Positions 45,847 to 53,802 of a stretch of DNA of 64,000 nt are shown piece by piece. How positions within the stretch are numbered: position 1 is the stretch's first letter; each line of letters starts with the position of its first letter. Position numbers and translations under genes: made by a program. Source of the stretch: Actinoplanes aureus (GTDB lineage Bacteria; Actinomycetota; Actinomycetes; Mycobacteriales; Micromonosporaceae); assembly GCF_015704865.1 (NCBI RefSeq), contig NZ_JADQTO010000006.1, positions 62,001-126,000 on the forward strand. The letters are read 5' to 3'. The notes below the pieces were generated by a model. That model did not search any database. It saw nothing but the letters and a program-made list of their open reading frames with translations, and was not told the origin of the DNA.

Positions 45847-46786
45847 CGTGCACGGAGGGGCGGAATCGGGCGACGTTGACGCCGGTGCCGCGCATCATGG
45901 CCTGGATGGCGCGCGGTGTGGAGGCGAAGCGGGCGAGCTCGGCCGCCGCAGACGGGGTGCCCGGCTCGGCCAGCGTGAGCGAGTGCCAGACCTCTTCCAG
46001 GCTCGCGTGCGGCCCGCAGAACTGCACGAGGTGACCCTTGCGGACCTCCGGCGCCACGGTGAAGGAGAGGGCCGCGGCCACGCCCCGGCCTCGCTTCGCC
46101 TCCTCCAGCGCCGCCGCGTGGCTCTGGAAGATCTGCTGGCGGTCGTCCGGCACGCCGAGCCGGCGCACCAGCGTGCGGATCGCGCCACAGTCGGCGGCGG
46201 CGGACGGGCCGAGCAACCAGGTCTGCTCGCGGAGCTGGCGCGGGGTGGGGTGGGTCCCGGCCAGCGGGTGTTCCGGCCCGGCGACCGTGACGACCCGGTA
46301 GTACATCACCGGGCGGCACATCATCGACGGGTCCGGTGCGGCCGGGGGCGGGCCGATCGCGATGTCGATGGTGCGCTCGATCAGCAGTTCCCGGAAGCAG
46401 CCGGGGTTGCGGACGGAGAGCTCCAGGTCCAGATCGGCGGCCCGGCCGGCGAACAGCTCGATCAGGCCGGGGGCGGCGTGCTCGGCGAACAGGCTCGACG
46501 CGCCGACCCGCAGCAACCGCCGGCCCTGGCCGGCCGAGCTGACCTCCAGGACCGTGATGTCCTGCAATCCGAGCATCTCGGTGGCCCGGCTGGCCAGCCG
46601 CAGGCCGCCGGGGGTGAACGCCAGGCCGCCCGCGGTACGCGAGAACAGCGGGTCGCCGAGCTCCTTGCGCAGCTGTCCGATGTGCAGCGAAACCGCCGAC
46701 TCGGACACCTCCAGCTGGGCCGCGGCCTGCTTCACCGAACCTAACCGGACAACAGCGGAATACGCGCGTAACTGAGTGGGGGTCAC
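45830..46786 (-). CDS. LysR-family transcriptional regulator, probable cox regulator
   Basis: 318 residues. The N-terminal winged helix (LRAYSAVVRLGSVKQAAAQLEVSESAVSLHIGQLRKELGDPLF) is followed by a LysR substrate-binding domain (LLRVGASSLFAEHAAPGLIELF, DIAIGPPP, EAKRGRGVAAAL). It faces the end of the cox operon and diverges from an alpha/beta hydrolase gene. LysR regulators commonly control form I CODH and CbbR-like loci, so cox control is plausible, though the neighbouring hydrolase is an equal candidate target. No CO-binding haem domain is present. Confidence 0.87.
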   Translation of the reverse strand: MTPTQLRAYSAVVRLGSVKQAAAQLEVSESAVSLHIGQLRKELGDPLFSRTAGGLAFTPGGLRLASRATEMLGLQDITVLEVSSAGQGRRLLRVGASSLFAEHAAPGLIELFAGRAADLDLELSVRNPGCFRELLIERTIDIAIGPPPAAPDPSMMCRPVMYYRVVTVAGPEHPLAGTHPTPRQLREQTWLLGPSAAADCGAIRTLVRRLGVPDDRQQIFQSHAAALEEAKRGRGVAAALSFTVAPEVRKGHLVQFCGPHASLEEVWHSLTLAEPGTPSAAAELARFASTPRAIQAMMRGTGVNVARFRPSVHVTLWS

Positions 46787-46935
46787 GGCCCGTCCATCCC
46801 CCTACGGAGTGGTTGGAAGCTCACCCGCAATCTATCGCGCTCGACCCCTCGGCGTGACACCGGCGATCTCACCGATCCGCCACCGCCGATGCCGCGGCTA
46901 GGCTTCGGGCCGCGCAGATCGAGAGAGGACCGCCC

Positions 46936-47706
46936 ATGCCCACGTTCCAGGCCACCGACGGTGTCGAGATCTTCTACCAGAGCTGGGACGGGCGCTCCGA
47001 TCGGCCGCCGGTGCTGCTGCATCACGGGTTCATCGCGAACGGCGTCACCAACTGGGTGCTGACCGGGGTGGTGGACGCGCTGAACTCGGCCGGCCGCCGG
47101 GTGATCACGATCGACGCGCGCGGGCACGGCCAGTCCGGCAAGCCGCACGACCCGGCGTTCTACGGCGAGGTACGGATGGCCGAGGACGTGACCACCCTGC
47201 TCGACCTGCTCGGCGTGTCCACGGTCGACCTGGTCGGCTACTCGATGGGCGCCGTCGTCTCGCTGATCACCGCGACCCGCGAGAGCCGCGTCCGGCGGCT
47301 CGTGATCGGCGGCGTGGGAGCGGCGGTCGTCGAGCTCGGCGGTGTGGACACCCGGGTGATCGGGCCGGCGCCGCTGCGCGAGGCTCTGGACGCGGAAAAT
47401 CCCGCCACGATCACGGATCCGGCGGCGGCCGGGTTCCGCGCCTTCATCGACGCGGTCGGCGGGGACCGGGCGGCGCTCGGCGCGCAGGCGCAGCGGATGC
47501 ACGCTGAGCCGATTCCGCTGGACGCGATCTCCGCGCCGGCTCTGGTGCTGGCCGGCCGCGACGACGTACTGGCCGGGCGGCCCGAGGTGCTCGCGAAGGC
47601 GATCCCCGGGGCGCGGCTCAAGGTCATCGACGGTGATCATCTCGGTGCGGTGCGGGAGCCCGCCTTCATCGCCGAGCTGCTCGGTTTCCTGAGCGACGAC
47701 AAATAG
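46936..47706 (+). CDS. Alpha/beta-hydrolase
   Basis: 256 residues. The nucleophile elbow GYSMGA (Ser), acid in LAGRDDVL and His in IDGDHLGAV form a complete catalytic triad, with oxyanion-loop HHGFIANGVTNW. The closest appearance is to small esterases, lactonases and ring-fission-product hydrolases (3-oxoadipate enol-lactonase-like). ATG at 46936 with GAGAGAGG. It precedes the gntR gene and the ring-cleavage operon, so it may hydrolyse an ester or lactone feeding that pathway, which is inference. The true substrate is open. Confidence 0.85.
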   Translation: MPTFQATDGVEIFYQSWDGRSDRPPVLLHHGFIANGVTNWVLTGVVDALNSAGRRVITIDARGHGQSGKPHDPAFYGEVRMAEDVTTLLDLLGVSTVDLVGYSMGAVVSLITATRESRVRRLVIGGVGAAVVELGGVDTRVIGPAPLREALDAENPATITDPAAAGFRAFIDAVGGDRAALGAQAQRMHAEPIPLDAISAPALVLAGRDDVLAGRPEVLAKAIPGARLKVIDGDHLGAVREPAFIAELLGFLSDDK

Positions 47707-47712
47707 TCAGCG

Positions 47713-47728
47713 AAGTTGTCAACAACTT
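47713..47728. promoter_or_regulatory. Palindromic operator in front of gntR
   Basis: AAGTTG-TCAA-CAACTT is a perfect inverted repeat directly after the hydrolase stop, 86 bp upstream of the gntR ATG. Its core TTGTCAACAA recurs before the galB-like operon (51931-51940). A TATCGT at 47743-47748 could be the -10 element just downstream. Confidence 0.7.
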
Positions 47729-47813
47729 TTCGGAGGGCGCGGTATCGTACCGGCACCGGGCGGGGCGCCGCTGTGCGGCACCAGCTGTCCGGCACCAGGG
47801 CGACGGGACGTAC

Positions 47814-48518
47814 ATGTCTGCGGAGAACAACCTCACCGGCGTACGCCGGTCACGACCGCGCAGGACGGATGAGGGAAAGGACAAGGCGACCGCGCGCGAC
47901 GAACTGCGCAAGGCGATCCTCGCCGGCGAGTACATGCCGGGGGAGCGCCTGGTCGAGGCCCAGCTGATCGAGCGGTTCGGGGCGAGCCGGTTCAACATCC
48001 GGCTGGCCCTGCAGGACCTCGCCGGCGAGGGCCTGGTCGAGATCCAGCGCAACCGCGGAGCGCAGGTCCGCAAGATCTCACTCGCCGAGACGATCGAGAT
48101 CACCCAGGTCCGGATGGTCCTGGAGGGACTGGTGGCGGCGCAGGCGGCGACCCGGGTCACCGACGAGGAGGCCAGCGAGCTCGACGAGATCGGCCTGCTG
48201 ATGCGGCGTGCCGTCGAGGCCGGCGAGTTCCGCCGCTACAGCGATCTCAACCAGCAGCTGCACGCCCTGGTCCGCCGGATCGCCGGGCATCAGACCGCCG
48301 ACCGGCTGATCGGCACGCTGCGCGCGCAGCTGGCCCGGCACCAGTTCATGCTGTCGCTGCTGCCGGGCCGTCCGATGGTCTCCCTGCCGCAGCACGAGCG
48401 GATCATCACGGCGATCCGCGGGCGCGATCCGGGCGAGGCCGAGGCGGCGATGCGCGACCACATCGCCAGCGTCATCGAGGTGCTGCGCACCCTCGACGAC
48501 CAGGGGATCATTCCCTAG
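47814..48518 (+). CDS. GntR-family regulator, FadR (FCD) subfamily
   Basis: 234 residues. An Arg/Lys-rich N-terminal extension precedes a winged helix (ARDELRKAILAGEYMPGERLVEAQLIERFGASRFNIRLALQDLAGEGLVEIQRNRGAQVRKI). An FCD effector domain follows (TQVRMVLEGLVAAQAAT, LNQQLHALVRRIAGH, PQHERIITAIRGRDPGEAEAAMRDHI) with the metal/ligand-binding His residues. It likely represses itself and the ring-cleavage operon and is relieved by a pathway intermediate. Its stop overlaps the convergent dioxygenase stop by 4 bp. Confidence 0.9.
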   Translation: MSAENNLTGVRRSRPRRTDEGKDKATARDELRKAILAGEYMPGERLVEAQLIERFGASRFNIRLALQDLAGEGLVEIQRNRGAQVRKISLAETIEITQVRMVLEGLVAAQAATRVTDEEASELDEIGLLMRRAVEAGEFRRYSDLNQQLHALVRRIAGHQTADRLIGTLRAQLARHQFMLSLLPGRPMVSLPQHERIITAIRGRDPGEAEAAMRDHIASVIEVLRTLDDQGIIP

Positions 48519-49456
48519 ACCGGCGGGGTGCCGTGGGTGTGGAAGCTCTCGATCGTCTGCAGACCCCACGCCTGGCCCTTCGCCCGTTCCGCCTCGGTCC
48601 AGGTCACCACCTCGTGGTCCGGGGCGAGCAGCAGCCGGGCGCCGGCGTTGCAGAGCTCGATGCGGTTGCCGCCGGGCTCCCAGACGTACAGGAAGAACGT
48701 CTGCTGGATGGCGTGCTTGTGCGGACCGGTCTCGATGTGCACGCCGGCCTCCAGGAACACGTCGGCGGCACGCAGGATGTCCTCGCGGGTGTCGGTCGCG
48801 AACGCCACGTGGTGCAGCCGGCCCCTGGTTCCGGTCCAGTCCCGGGTGTAGACCAGGTCGTACGACTTGTCGGAGAAGGTGAACCAGATCGCGGCCGTCG
48901 TGCCGTTGTCCAGCACGATCTGCTCGCTGGCCCGCCCGGTCAGCACGGTGGGGACGAAGTCCGACGGCACGTCCTTGGCGAGGAAGTTGACGTGGTCCAG
49001 CCGGCGCACGTTGGAGCCGCGGCCGGGGAAGCGGGCGGCCTGGTTCTTCAGCGACGGGCGGGTGGCGTCCGAGGCGACGTAGCGCTGGGTCTCGTAGTAG
49101 AGGCCGAACCGGTGACCGTCCGGGTCGGTGAAGTGGTAGACCGGCCCGTACCCCGGCTCGTCCTTGCTCCAGCCCTCGCCGAGCCCGGCCGCCTCGATCT
49201 CGCGCACCCGCCGGTCCAGGGCCTGCGGGCTGCGGGCCCGCAGCCAGGTCCGGCCGATCCCGGAGGTGTTCCCGCCGGTGATCTTGACGGTGAACCGCTC
49301 GTAGTCGTCCCACGCGTGCAGGTAGGCGCTGTCGCCCCGGCGTTCGACGACCTCCATGGCCATCTGGTCGGTGAAGAACCGGACCGTGTCGTCGAGGACC
49401 GGCGTCAGCAGCTCCACCGCGGAGACGTGTGCGATGTCCCGGATCTTCTCAGCCAT
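48515..49456 (-). CDS. Extradiol ring-cleavage dioxygenase, VOC (type I) family
   Basis: 313 residues, two-domain VOC protein like catechol 2,3-dioxygenase. The Fe(II) ligands appear in the C-terminal domain: His155 (LDHVNF), His215 or His216 (LHHVAF) and Glu267 (NRIELCN), close to their spacing in XylE-type enzymes. The catalytic His/Tyr environment is present (HKHAIQQTFFLYVWEPGG). It opens an aromatic diol next to a hydroxyl. Last gene of the galB-galC-galD-dioxygenase operon, so the substrate is probably gallate, protocatechuate or a related carboxylated diol rather than catechol, which is inference. Confidence 0.87.
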   Translation of the reverse strand: MAEKIRDIAHVSAVELLTPVLDDTVRFFTDQMAMEVVERRGDSAYLHAWDDYERFTVKITGGNTSGIGRTWLRARSPQALDRRVREIEAAGLGEGWSKDEPGYGPVYHFTDPDGHRFGLYYETQRYVASDATRPSLKNQAARFPGRGSNVRRLDHVNFLAKDVPSDFVPTVLTGRASEQIVLDNGTTAAIWFTFSDKSYDLVYTRDWTGTRGRLHHVAFATDTREDILRAADVFLEAGVHIETGPHKHAIQQTFFLYVWEPGGNRIELCNAGARLLLAPDHEVVTWTEAERAKGQAWGLQTIESFHTHGTPPV

Positions 49457-50501
49457 GCGTGATGGCCCCTTCCACAGTCAGACGGGGATGGACCCGCCCC
49501 TCCAGGAGCAGGCGGGCGGTGCTGACGATCGCCGAGCGGCCGGCGTCGAGGTCGATGACCACGTCGGAGAAGCCGGTGGGATGCTCCACCCGGATCGTGC
49601 CCTCCGCTGCGGTGTGCGCGACGCTGCCGGGCATCGCCACCGCCGTGCCGACGGTGACCGCCGCCAGCACGCCGATCGAGGAATGCACGCGATGCGGGAT
49701 GAACATCCGCGTGCACAGCGTGCCGCCCTGAGCGGGCGGCGCGATCAGACACATTTTCGGTACGGTCGTCGCGCTCACATCCCCCAGACCCATGAGCCTG
49801 CCCGCGGCGAGCCGCAGCTCCTCGACCCGGCGCCGGAGCCGGCCGTCGGCCTCGAGCTGGTCCGGTGTCTCGTAACCGGTGACGCCGAGCGACTCGGCGG
49901 TCATGAGCACGACCGGCATGCCGTTGTCGATCAGGGTGGCCGGCACGCCGTCCAGGTCGTCCCGGACCCGGCCGGTGGGCAGCAGCGCCGGTGCGACCGA
50001 GCCGGCCGTGTCCTGGAACTCCACCTGGATCCGGGCGGCGGTGCCGGGCACGCCGCTGAGCGCGGTGTCGCCGGCGTAGACCGGCCGGCCGTCGCGCACG
50101 GGGACGTGCACTGTCGCCAGCGCACCGGTGTTGACCATGCGGACGCGTACCGGGGTGGTGTCGCCGGCAGCGGCCACCAGGCCGCGCTCGATGGCGAACG
50201 GCCCGACCCCGGCCAGGATGTTGCCGCACGGCTGTTCGGCGCTGACCCTCGGCCGGTCGACCTGGACCTGGAGGAACAGGTAGTCCACTTCAGCGGCCGG
50301 GTCCCCGGACCGGCTCACCACGGCGACCTTGCTGGTCAGCGGGTGGCCGCCGCCGATGCCGTCGACCTGCCGCGGATCCGGCGAACCCATGACGGAAAGG
50401 AGCAGCGCGTTCCGTTCCGTCTCGTCGTCCGGCAGGTCCTCGCGCCGGAAGTAGGCGCCCTTCGAGGTGCCCCCGCGCATGATCATGACCGGGATGCTCA
50501 T
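49449..50501 (-). CDS. galD: 4-Oxalomesaconate tautomerase-like PrpF-family isomerase
   Basis: 350 residues of the diaminopimelate-epimerase-like PrpF fold: MIMRGGTSKGAYFRREDLP at the N-terminus, GIGGGHPLTSKVAVV, the catalytic-Cys-like EQPCGNILAGVGPFAIE, and GVTGYETPDQLEAD. GalD of Pseudomonas converts the keto form of 4-oxalomesaconate, the gallate ring-fission product, to its enol form. The neighbouring GalB- and GalC-like genes support this over the methylaconitate role of PrpF. It overlaps the aldolase by 4 bp and the dioxygenase by 8 bp. Confidence 0.82.
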   Translation of the reverse strand: MSIPVMIMRGGTSKGAYFRREDLPDDETERNALLLSVMGSPDPRQVDGIGGGHPLTSKVAVVSRSGDPAAEVDYLFLQVQVDRPRVSAEQPCGNILAGVGPFAIERGLVAAAGDTTPVRVRMVNTGALATVHVPVRDGRPVYAGDTALSGVPGTAARIQVEFQDTAGSVAPALLPTGRVRDDLDGVPATLIDNGMPVVLMTAESLGVTGYETPDQLEADGRLRRRVEELRLAAGRLMGLGDVSATTVPKMCLIAPPAQGGTLCTRMFIPHRVHSSIGVLAAVTVGTAVAMPGSVAHTAAEGTIRVEHPTGFSDVVIDLDAGRSAIVSTARLLLEGRVHPRLTVEGAITHG

Positions 50502-51181
50502 GGCTCGTCCCGGTAGACGACGCCGAGCTCTTCGAGCAGCGGCCGCAGGTGGTACATGTCCAGGCCCAGCTCACCCGCGGCGAGCCGCGCGCGTTTGGTG
50601 TCCTCGTTCGCGGTACGCGCTCGCGCCGCCGCCAGGACCGTCGCGGCCCGCTCGTGCGGCACCACCACGACACCGTCGTCGTCGGCGACGATCGCGTCTC
50701 CCGGGTTGATCAGCTGGCCGCCGACCACGATAGGCACGTTCACCGACCCGGGGCTGGCCTTGACCGTGCCCTGCGTACTGATCGCCCGCGACCACACCGG
50801 GAAGCTCATCGCCCGCAGCTCGGCCACGTCCCGCACGCCGGCGTCGAGGACCACGCCGATCGCGCCGTGGGCCCGCAGCGAGGTGGCGAGCAGGTCACCC
50901 AGCATCCCGTCGGTGGACGGCGACGTCGTCGTGATCACCACGATGTCGCCGGGCCGGACCTGCTCCACGGCCGCGTGGATCATCAGGTTGTCGCCCGGGT
51001 GGCAGGAGACGGTCACCGCCGAGCCGGCGATCCGCGTACCCCCCTGGATCGGCTTCAGGCCGGGGGAGACCGCGCCGCGCCGCCCGTCGGCCTCGTGCAC
51101 CGTCGAGGCACCCGCTTCCGCCAGCCCTCGCAGAACGTCTGCGGGAACCCGCTTCCCGGTCCGTACGATCACGTGGCTCAC
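50498..51181 (-). CDS. galC: 4-Carboxy-4-hydroxy-2-oxoadipate aldolase / oxaloacetate decarboxylase-like (RraA fold)
   Basis: 227 residues, HMG/CHA-aldolase family. STVHEADGRRGAVSPGLKPIQGG, GDIVVITTTSPSTDGMLGDLLATSLRAHGAIGVVLDAGVRDVAEL (metal-binding Asp in DAGVRD) and GDAIVADDDGVVVVP are the family signatures. It cleaves 4-carboxy-4-hydroxy-2-oxoadipate to pyruvate and oxaloacetate, the last step of gallate and protocatechuate 4,5-cleavage. The GTG at 51179-51181 overlaps the galB-like stop (GTGA). Confidence 0.87.
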   Translation of the reverse strand: MSHVIVRTGKRVPADVLRGLAEAGASTVHEADGRRGAVSPGLKPIQGGTRIAGSAVTVSCHPGDNLMIHAAVEQVRPGDIVVITTTSPSTDGMLGDLLATSLRAHGAIGVVLDAGVRDVAELRAMSFPVWSRAISTQGTVKASPGSVNVPIVVGGQLINPGDAIVADDDGVVVVPHERAATVLAAARARTANEDTKRARLAAGELGLDMYHLRPLLEELGVVYRDEP

Positions 51182-51900
51182 GACAGCTCCCGGGTGACCT
51201 GCGGGTAGAGCCGCATGTACGCCTCGGCGTACGTCTCGTTCGGCAGACCCAGGTTGGGCCCGGAGTTGCGGGCCGCCTGGAGGCCGCGCCGGCTGCCCAG
51301 CTCGGTGTAGTACCTGTGCAGGTGCTTCTGGGCGGCCAGGATCCGCATCGCCTCGGTCTTGCGCTCCCACACCTCGGTGATGTCCAGCAGTACGTTCGGG
51401 ATGAACCCGCACTGCTCCGGCTGGTGCGGCTCGAAGCAGAAGACCGGTGGTGCCCCGATGACCTCGCCCGGCCCCTCGACGCCCGGGGCCTGCGCCAGGA
51501 TCCGCGACTTCAGCGCGATGGCGTGCGCGAACGGGTGGTCGAAGTTGTACGGGTCGGCCGCCGCATGGGTCAGCACGACCGCCGGCTGCACCTCCCGGTA
51601 CAGGTCGATCAGGCCGCGCAGCAGCTCGGGAGTCTCCACGAGTGGGTAGTCGTCCGCGTCGAAGAACCGGATCTCCGCGCCGAGAACCTTGGCGGCCTGC
51701 TCGGCCTCGCCCCGGCGGTGCGCCTTCACCTCGTCGAGCGTGTAGCCCTTGCGCCACAGCGAGGCCGACTCGCCGCGCTCACCGAAGCTCATGCAGCCGA
51801 TCACCACTCGTCGCCCTCGGGAGGTGGCCAGGGCGATCGCACCGCCGGCACGCCAGACGAAGTCTCCGGGGTGAGCGGTGAGTACCAGGGTCGCGGTCAT
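51178..51900 (-). CDS. galB: 4-Oxalomesaconate hydratase-like PIG-L-family protein
   Basis: 240 residues, PIG-L fold. The N-terminal metal motif reads AHPGDFVWRAGGAIAL instead of the deacetylase AHPDDE. CMSFGERGESASLW and THAAADPYNFDHPFAHAIAL (two His) follow. GalB of Pseudomonas putida is a PIG-L-like zinc hydratase rather than a deacetylase and has the same FVWRAGG and SFGERGES blocks as I recall them. With galC and galD next to it this is the best reading. First gene of the leftward operon, with GAGGGGAAG before its ATG and the GntR-type palindrome 30-41 bp upstream. Confidence 0.83.
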   Translation of the reverse strand: MTATLVLTAHPGDFVWRAGGAIALATSRGRRVVIGCMSFGERGESASLWRKGYTLDEVKAHRRGEAEQAAKVLGAEIRFFDADDYPLVETPELLRGLIDLYREVQPAVVLTHAAADPYNFDHPFAHAIALKSRILAQAPGVEGPGEVIGAPPVFCFEPHQPEQCGFIPNVLLDITEVWERKTEAMRILAAQKHLHRYYTELGSRRGLQAARNSGPNLGLPNETYAEAYMRLYPQVTRELS

Positions 51901-51929
51901 CGCGTCTTCCCCTCCGCATTACCTACGAT

Positions 51930-51941
51930 ATTGTCAACAAT
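51930..51941. promoter_or_regulatory. Palindromic operator in front of the ring-cleavage operon
   Basis: ATTGTCAACAAT is a perfect 12-bp palindrome whose 10-bp core TTGTCAACAA is identical to that before gntR (47716-47725). It is in the 93-bp gap between the galB-like gene and the divergent dehydrogenase, so one bound repressor could control both. Leftward it contains TTGACA (51933-51938), and TATCGT lies beside it. Confidence 0.72.
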
Positions 51942-51993
51942 CTGCGGACGTCGCTCAGCCTAGGCGACAGCTACCGGTGAAACAATTGGCTCC

Positions 51994-52755
51994 ATGACGA
52001 CGCTCATCGCCGTGCTCGGTCTCGGGGAGGCGGGCAGCCTGATCGCCGCCGACCTGGTCGCCGCCGGCGCGACCGTGCGGGGCTTCGACCCGAAGGTGCC
52101 GCCGCCGCCCGGCGTCCGGGCCGCGGCGAGCGACGCCGAGGCATGCGCCGGCGCCTCGATCGTGCTGAGCGTCAACAGCGCGGCCGACGCCACCGAGGCC
52201 CTGCGGGCCGCGCTGCCGGCACTGCGGCCGGCCACCATCTGGGCCGACCTCAACACCGCCACCCCCGGCCTCAAGGAGAGTCTGGGTACGCTCGGCGCCG
52301 GCGTGGTACGCGTGGTCGACGTCGCCCTGATGGCCCCGGTACCCGGCCGCGGCCTGCGCACCCCGATGACCATGAGCGGCCCCGCCGCCGGTGAGCTGGC
52401 CGCCGTCCTGCGGGGCTTCGGCGCGACCGTCGACGTGCTGGACGGCCCGGTCGGCGCCGCGGCCACCCGCAAGCTGTTGCGCAGCGTCTTCTACAAGGGT
52501 CTGGCCGCCGCCGTGGTGGAGTCCCTGGCCGCGGCGAAGGCGGCCGGCCTGGAGGAGTGGTTGCGTGGCAACATCCGCGACGAGCTGATCCGCGGCGACG
52601 CCGACACGCTGGACCGCCTGGTGGACGGTTCCCGCAAGCACGCCGTACGCCGCCGCGACGAGATGGCCGCGGCCGCCGAACTCCTCGGCGACCTGGGGGT
52701 CCCGGCCCGGATCGCCGGAGCGAGCCGCGACTGGCTGGGCGATCTAATCCCGTAG
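51994..52755 (+). CDS. 6PGDH-fold NAD(P)-dependent dehydrogenase with DUF1932 domain
   Basis: 253 residues. IAVLGLGEAGSLIAADLVAAG is the Rossmann site, DVALMAPVPGRGLRTPM is the substrate-loop region of beta-hydroxyacid dehydrogenases, and GAAATRKLLRSVFYKGLAAAVVE contains the catalytic Lys. The C-terminal helical DUF1932 domain ends in RRDEMAAAAELLGDLG. It is divergent from the galB-like operon and shares the palindromic operator region, so it may oxidise a side product or aldehyde intermediate of the aromatic pathway. Not homologous to LigC (GFO/IDH-type). The function is inferred only. Confidence 0.78.
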   Translation: MTTLIAVLGLGEAGSLIAADLVAAGATVRGFDPKVPPPPGVRAAASDAEACAGASIVLSVNSAADATEALRAALPALRPATIWADLNTATPGLKESLGTLGAGVVRVVDVALMAPVPGRGLRTPMTMSGPAAGELAAVLRGFGATVDVLDGPVGAAATRKLLRSVFYKGLAAAVVESLAAAKAAGLEEWLRGNIRDELIRGDADTLDRLVDGSRKHAVRRRDEMAAAAELLGDLGVPARIAGASRDWLGDLIP

Positions 52756-53802
52756 TGCGAGCATCTCGGCGGCCATCTCCAGCAGCGCGGCCCCCGCGTC
52801 GGCCGGCGGGGCCGGGATCGGCTCCGGCTCCAGGCAGCGGTCCAGCAGCAGCTCGACCAGCCCGGCCCGGTCCACGATCTCGCCGGCGTCGATCGCGCCC
52901 GGCAGGATCCGGACCTCCACGGTGTCCCGGACGGGTGGGGTGTCGGTCAGCACCTGGGTCAGGTTGACGTCGAAGAACTTGGTCAGCTCGCCCGCCCGCG
53001 CCGCCTGCCGCAGCTCGTCGGTCGTGGGATTACCGGACACCGCCGCCACCAGCTGCTCCGGCAGCGGAGCCAGGCGGCGGCAGGCCGGATTGGTGGCCAG
53101 CAGCGCCCGCAGCGGCTCCCGCCAGTACGCGAACAGCCGCACCAGGTTGGCCAGCGCGGCCGGCGCGCGGAACGGGCCGCCGTCCAGGTGCAGATGCACG
53201 GCCGCCTCGCGGGGCACGGTGAAGCCCAGCTCGCGGGCCGGTTCGAGCAGTTCGGCGAGGGCTTTGTGATGATCGGCGGCGAGCGGCGGGGTGATCAGCT
53301 CACACGGCCGCTCCCGCTCCCCGGTCAGGGGCGCCGCCAGGGCGATCGTCGCGCCGCCCGGGTCGTCCAGCCGGTAGACCGACCCGTGCCGCTGTACCTC
53401 GGTGCCCCAGAGCCGTGCGGCCGGCTCGAGCACGCCCGCCAGGCTGCCGCCCGGGTCGCACTGGGCGGCGAGCAGCCGCAGCAGCCGCCGGTCATCGGTC
53501 AGGAGCCGGAACCAGCCCGGTACGGCGGGAGCGCTCGGGGAGAGCCCGGCGAGCAGGGTGACGTCGTCGACCAGGGTGCAGAGCGGGGTGCCGTCGGCCC
53601 GGCGTACCTCGAAGCCCTGGGTGAGATGCAGAAACCGTCCCAGGCCGGGGACCAGGGACGGTTCGCTGTCGTGGTGCCAGACCGGCCGGACGGTGCCCCC
53701 GCACCGTCCGGCCAGGTCGAACGCGAGCGTGCGCCGGCTGACGCCGGGTGGCGCCATCAACTCGATCTCGAAGCCGATACGCCGGCGCAGGCGGGCCGTC
53801 AC
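52744..53802 (-). CDS. Amidoligase-family (COOH-NH2 ligase) protein
   Basis: 352 residues with the glutamine-synthetase/GCS-like fold pattern of the amidoligase family: RRRIGFEIELMAPPG at the N-terminus, VRPVWHHDSEPS, ELITPPLA, HLHLDGGPFRAPAALANLVRLFAYW and a C-terminal VEVRILPG. Such enzymes are predicted to form amide bonds in peptide tags or cell-wall or storage peptides. GTG at 53800-53802 overlaps the stop of the repeat-protein gene (GTGA), so it is the third cistron of the sigma-factor operon. Its partner peptide is not evident. The 3' end overlaps the convergent dehydrogenase gene by 12 bp. Confidence 0.78.
   Translation of the reverse strand: MTARLRRRIGFEIELMAPPGVSRRTLAFDLAGRCGGTVRPVWHHDSEPSLVPGLGRFLHLTQGFEVRRADGTPLCTLVDDVTLLAGLSPSAPAVPGWFRLLTDDRRLLRLLAAQCDPGGSLAGVLEPAARLWGTEVQRHGSVYRLDDPGGATIALAAPLTGERERPCELITPPLAADHHKALAELLEPARELGFTVPREAAVHLHLDGGPFRAPAALANLVRLFAYWREPLRALLATNPACRRLAPLPEQLVAAVSGNPTTDELRQAARAGELTKFFDVNLTQVLTDTPPVRDTVEVRILPGAIDAGEIVDRAGLVELLLDRCLEPEPIPAPPADAGAALLEMAAEMLALRD

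Noticed and set aside
51178..51900. GlcNAc-type N-deacetylase (mycothiol or LPS) for the PIG-L protein
   Set aside because: AHPDDE is replaced by AHPGDF, and the gene is coupled to galC- and galD-like genes. A GalB-like hydratase fits better.
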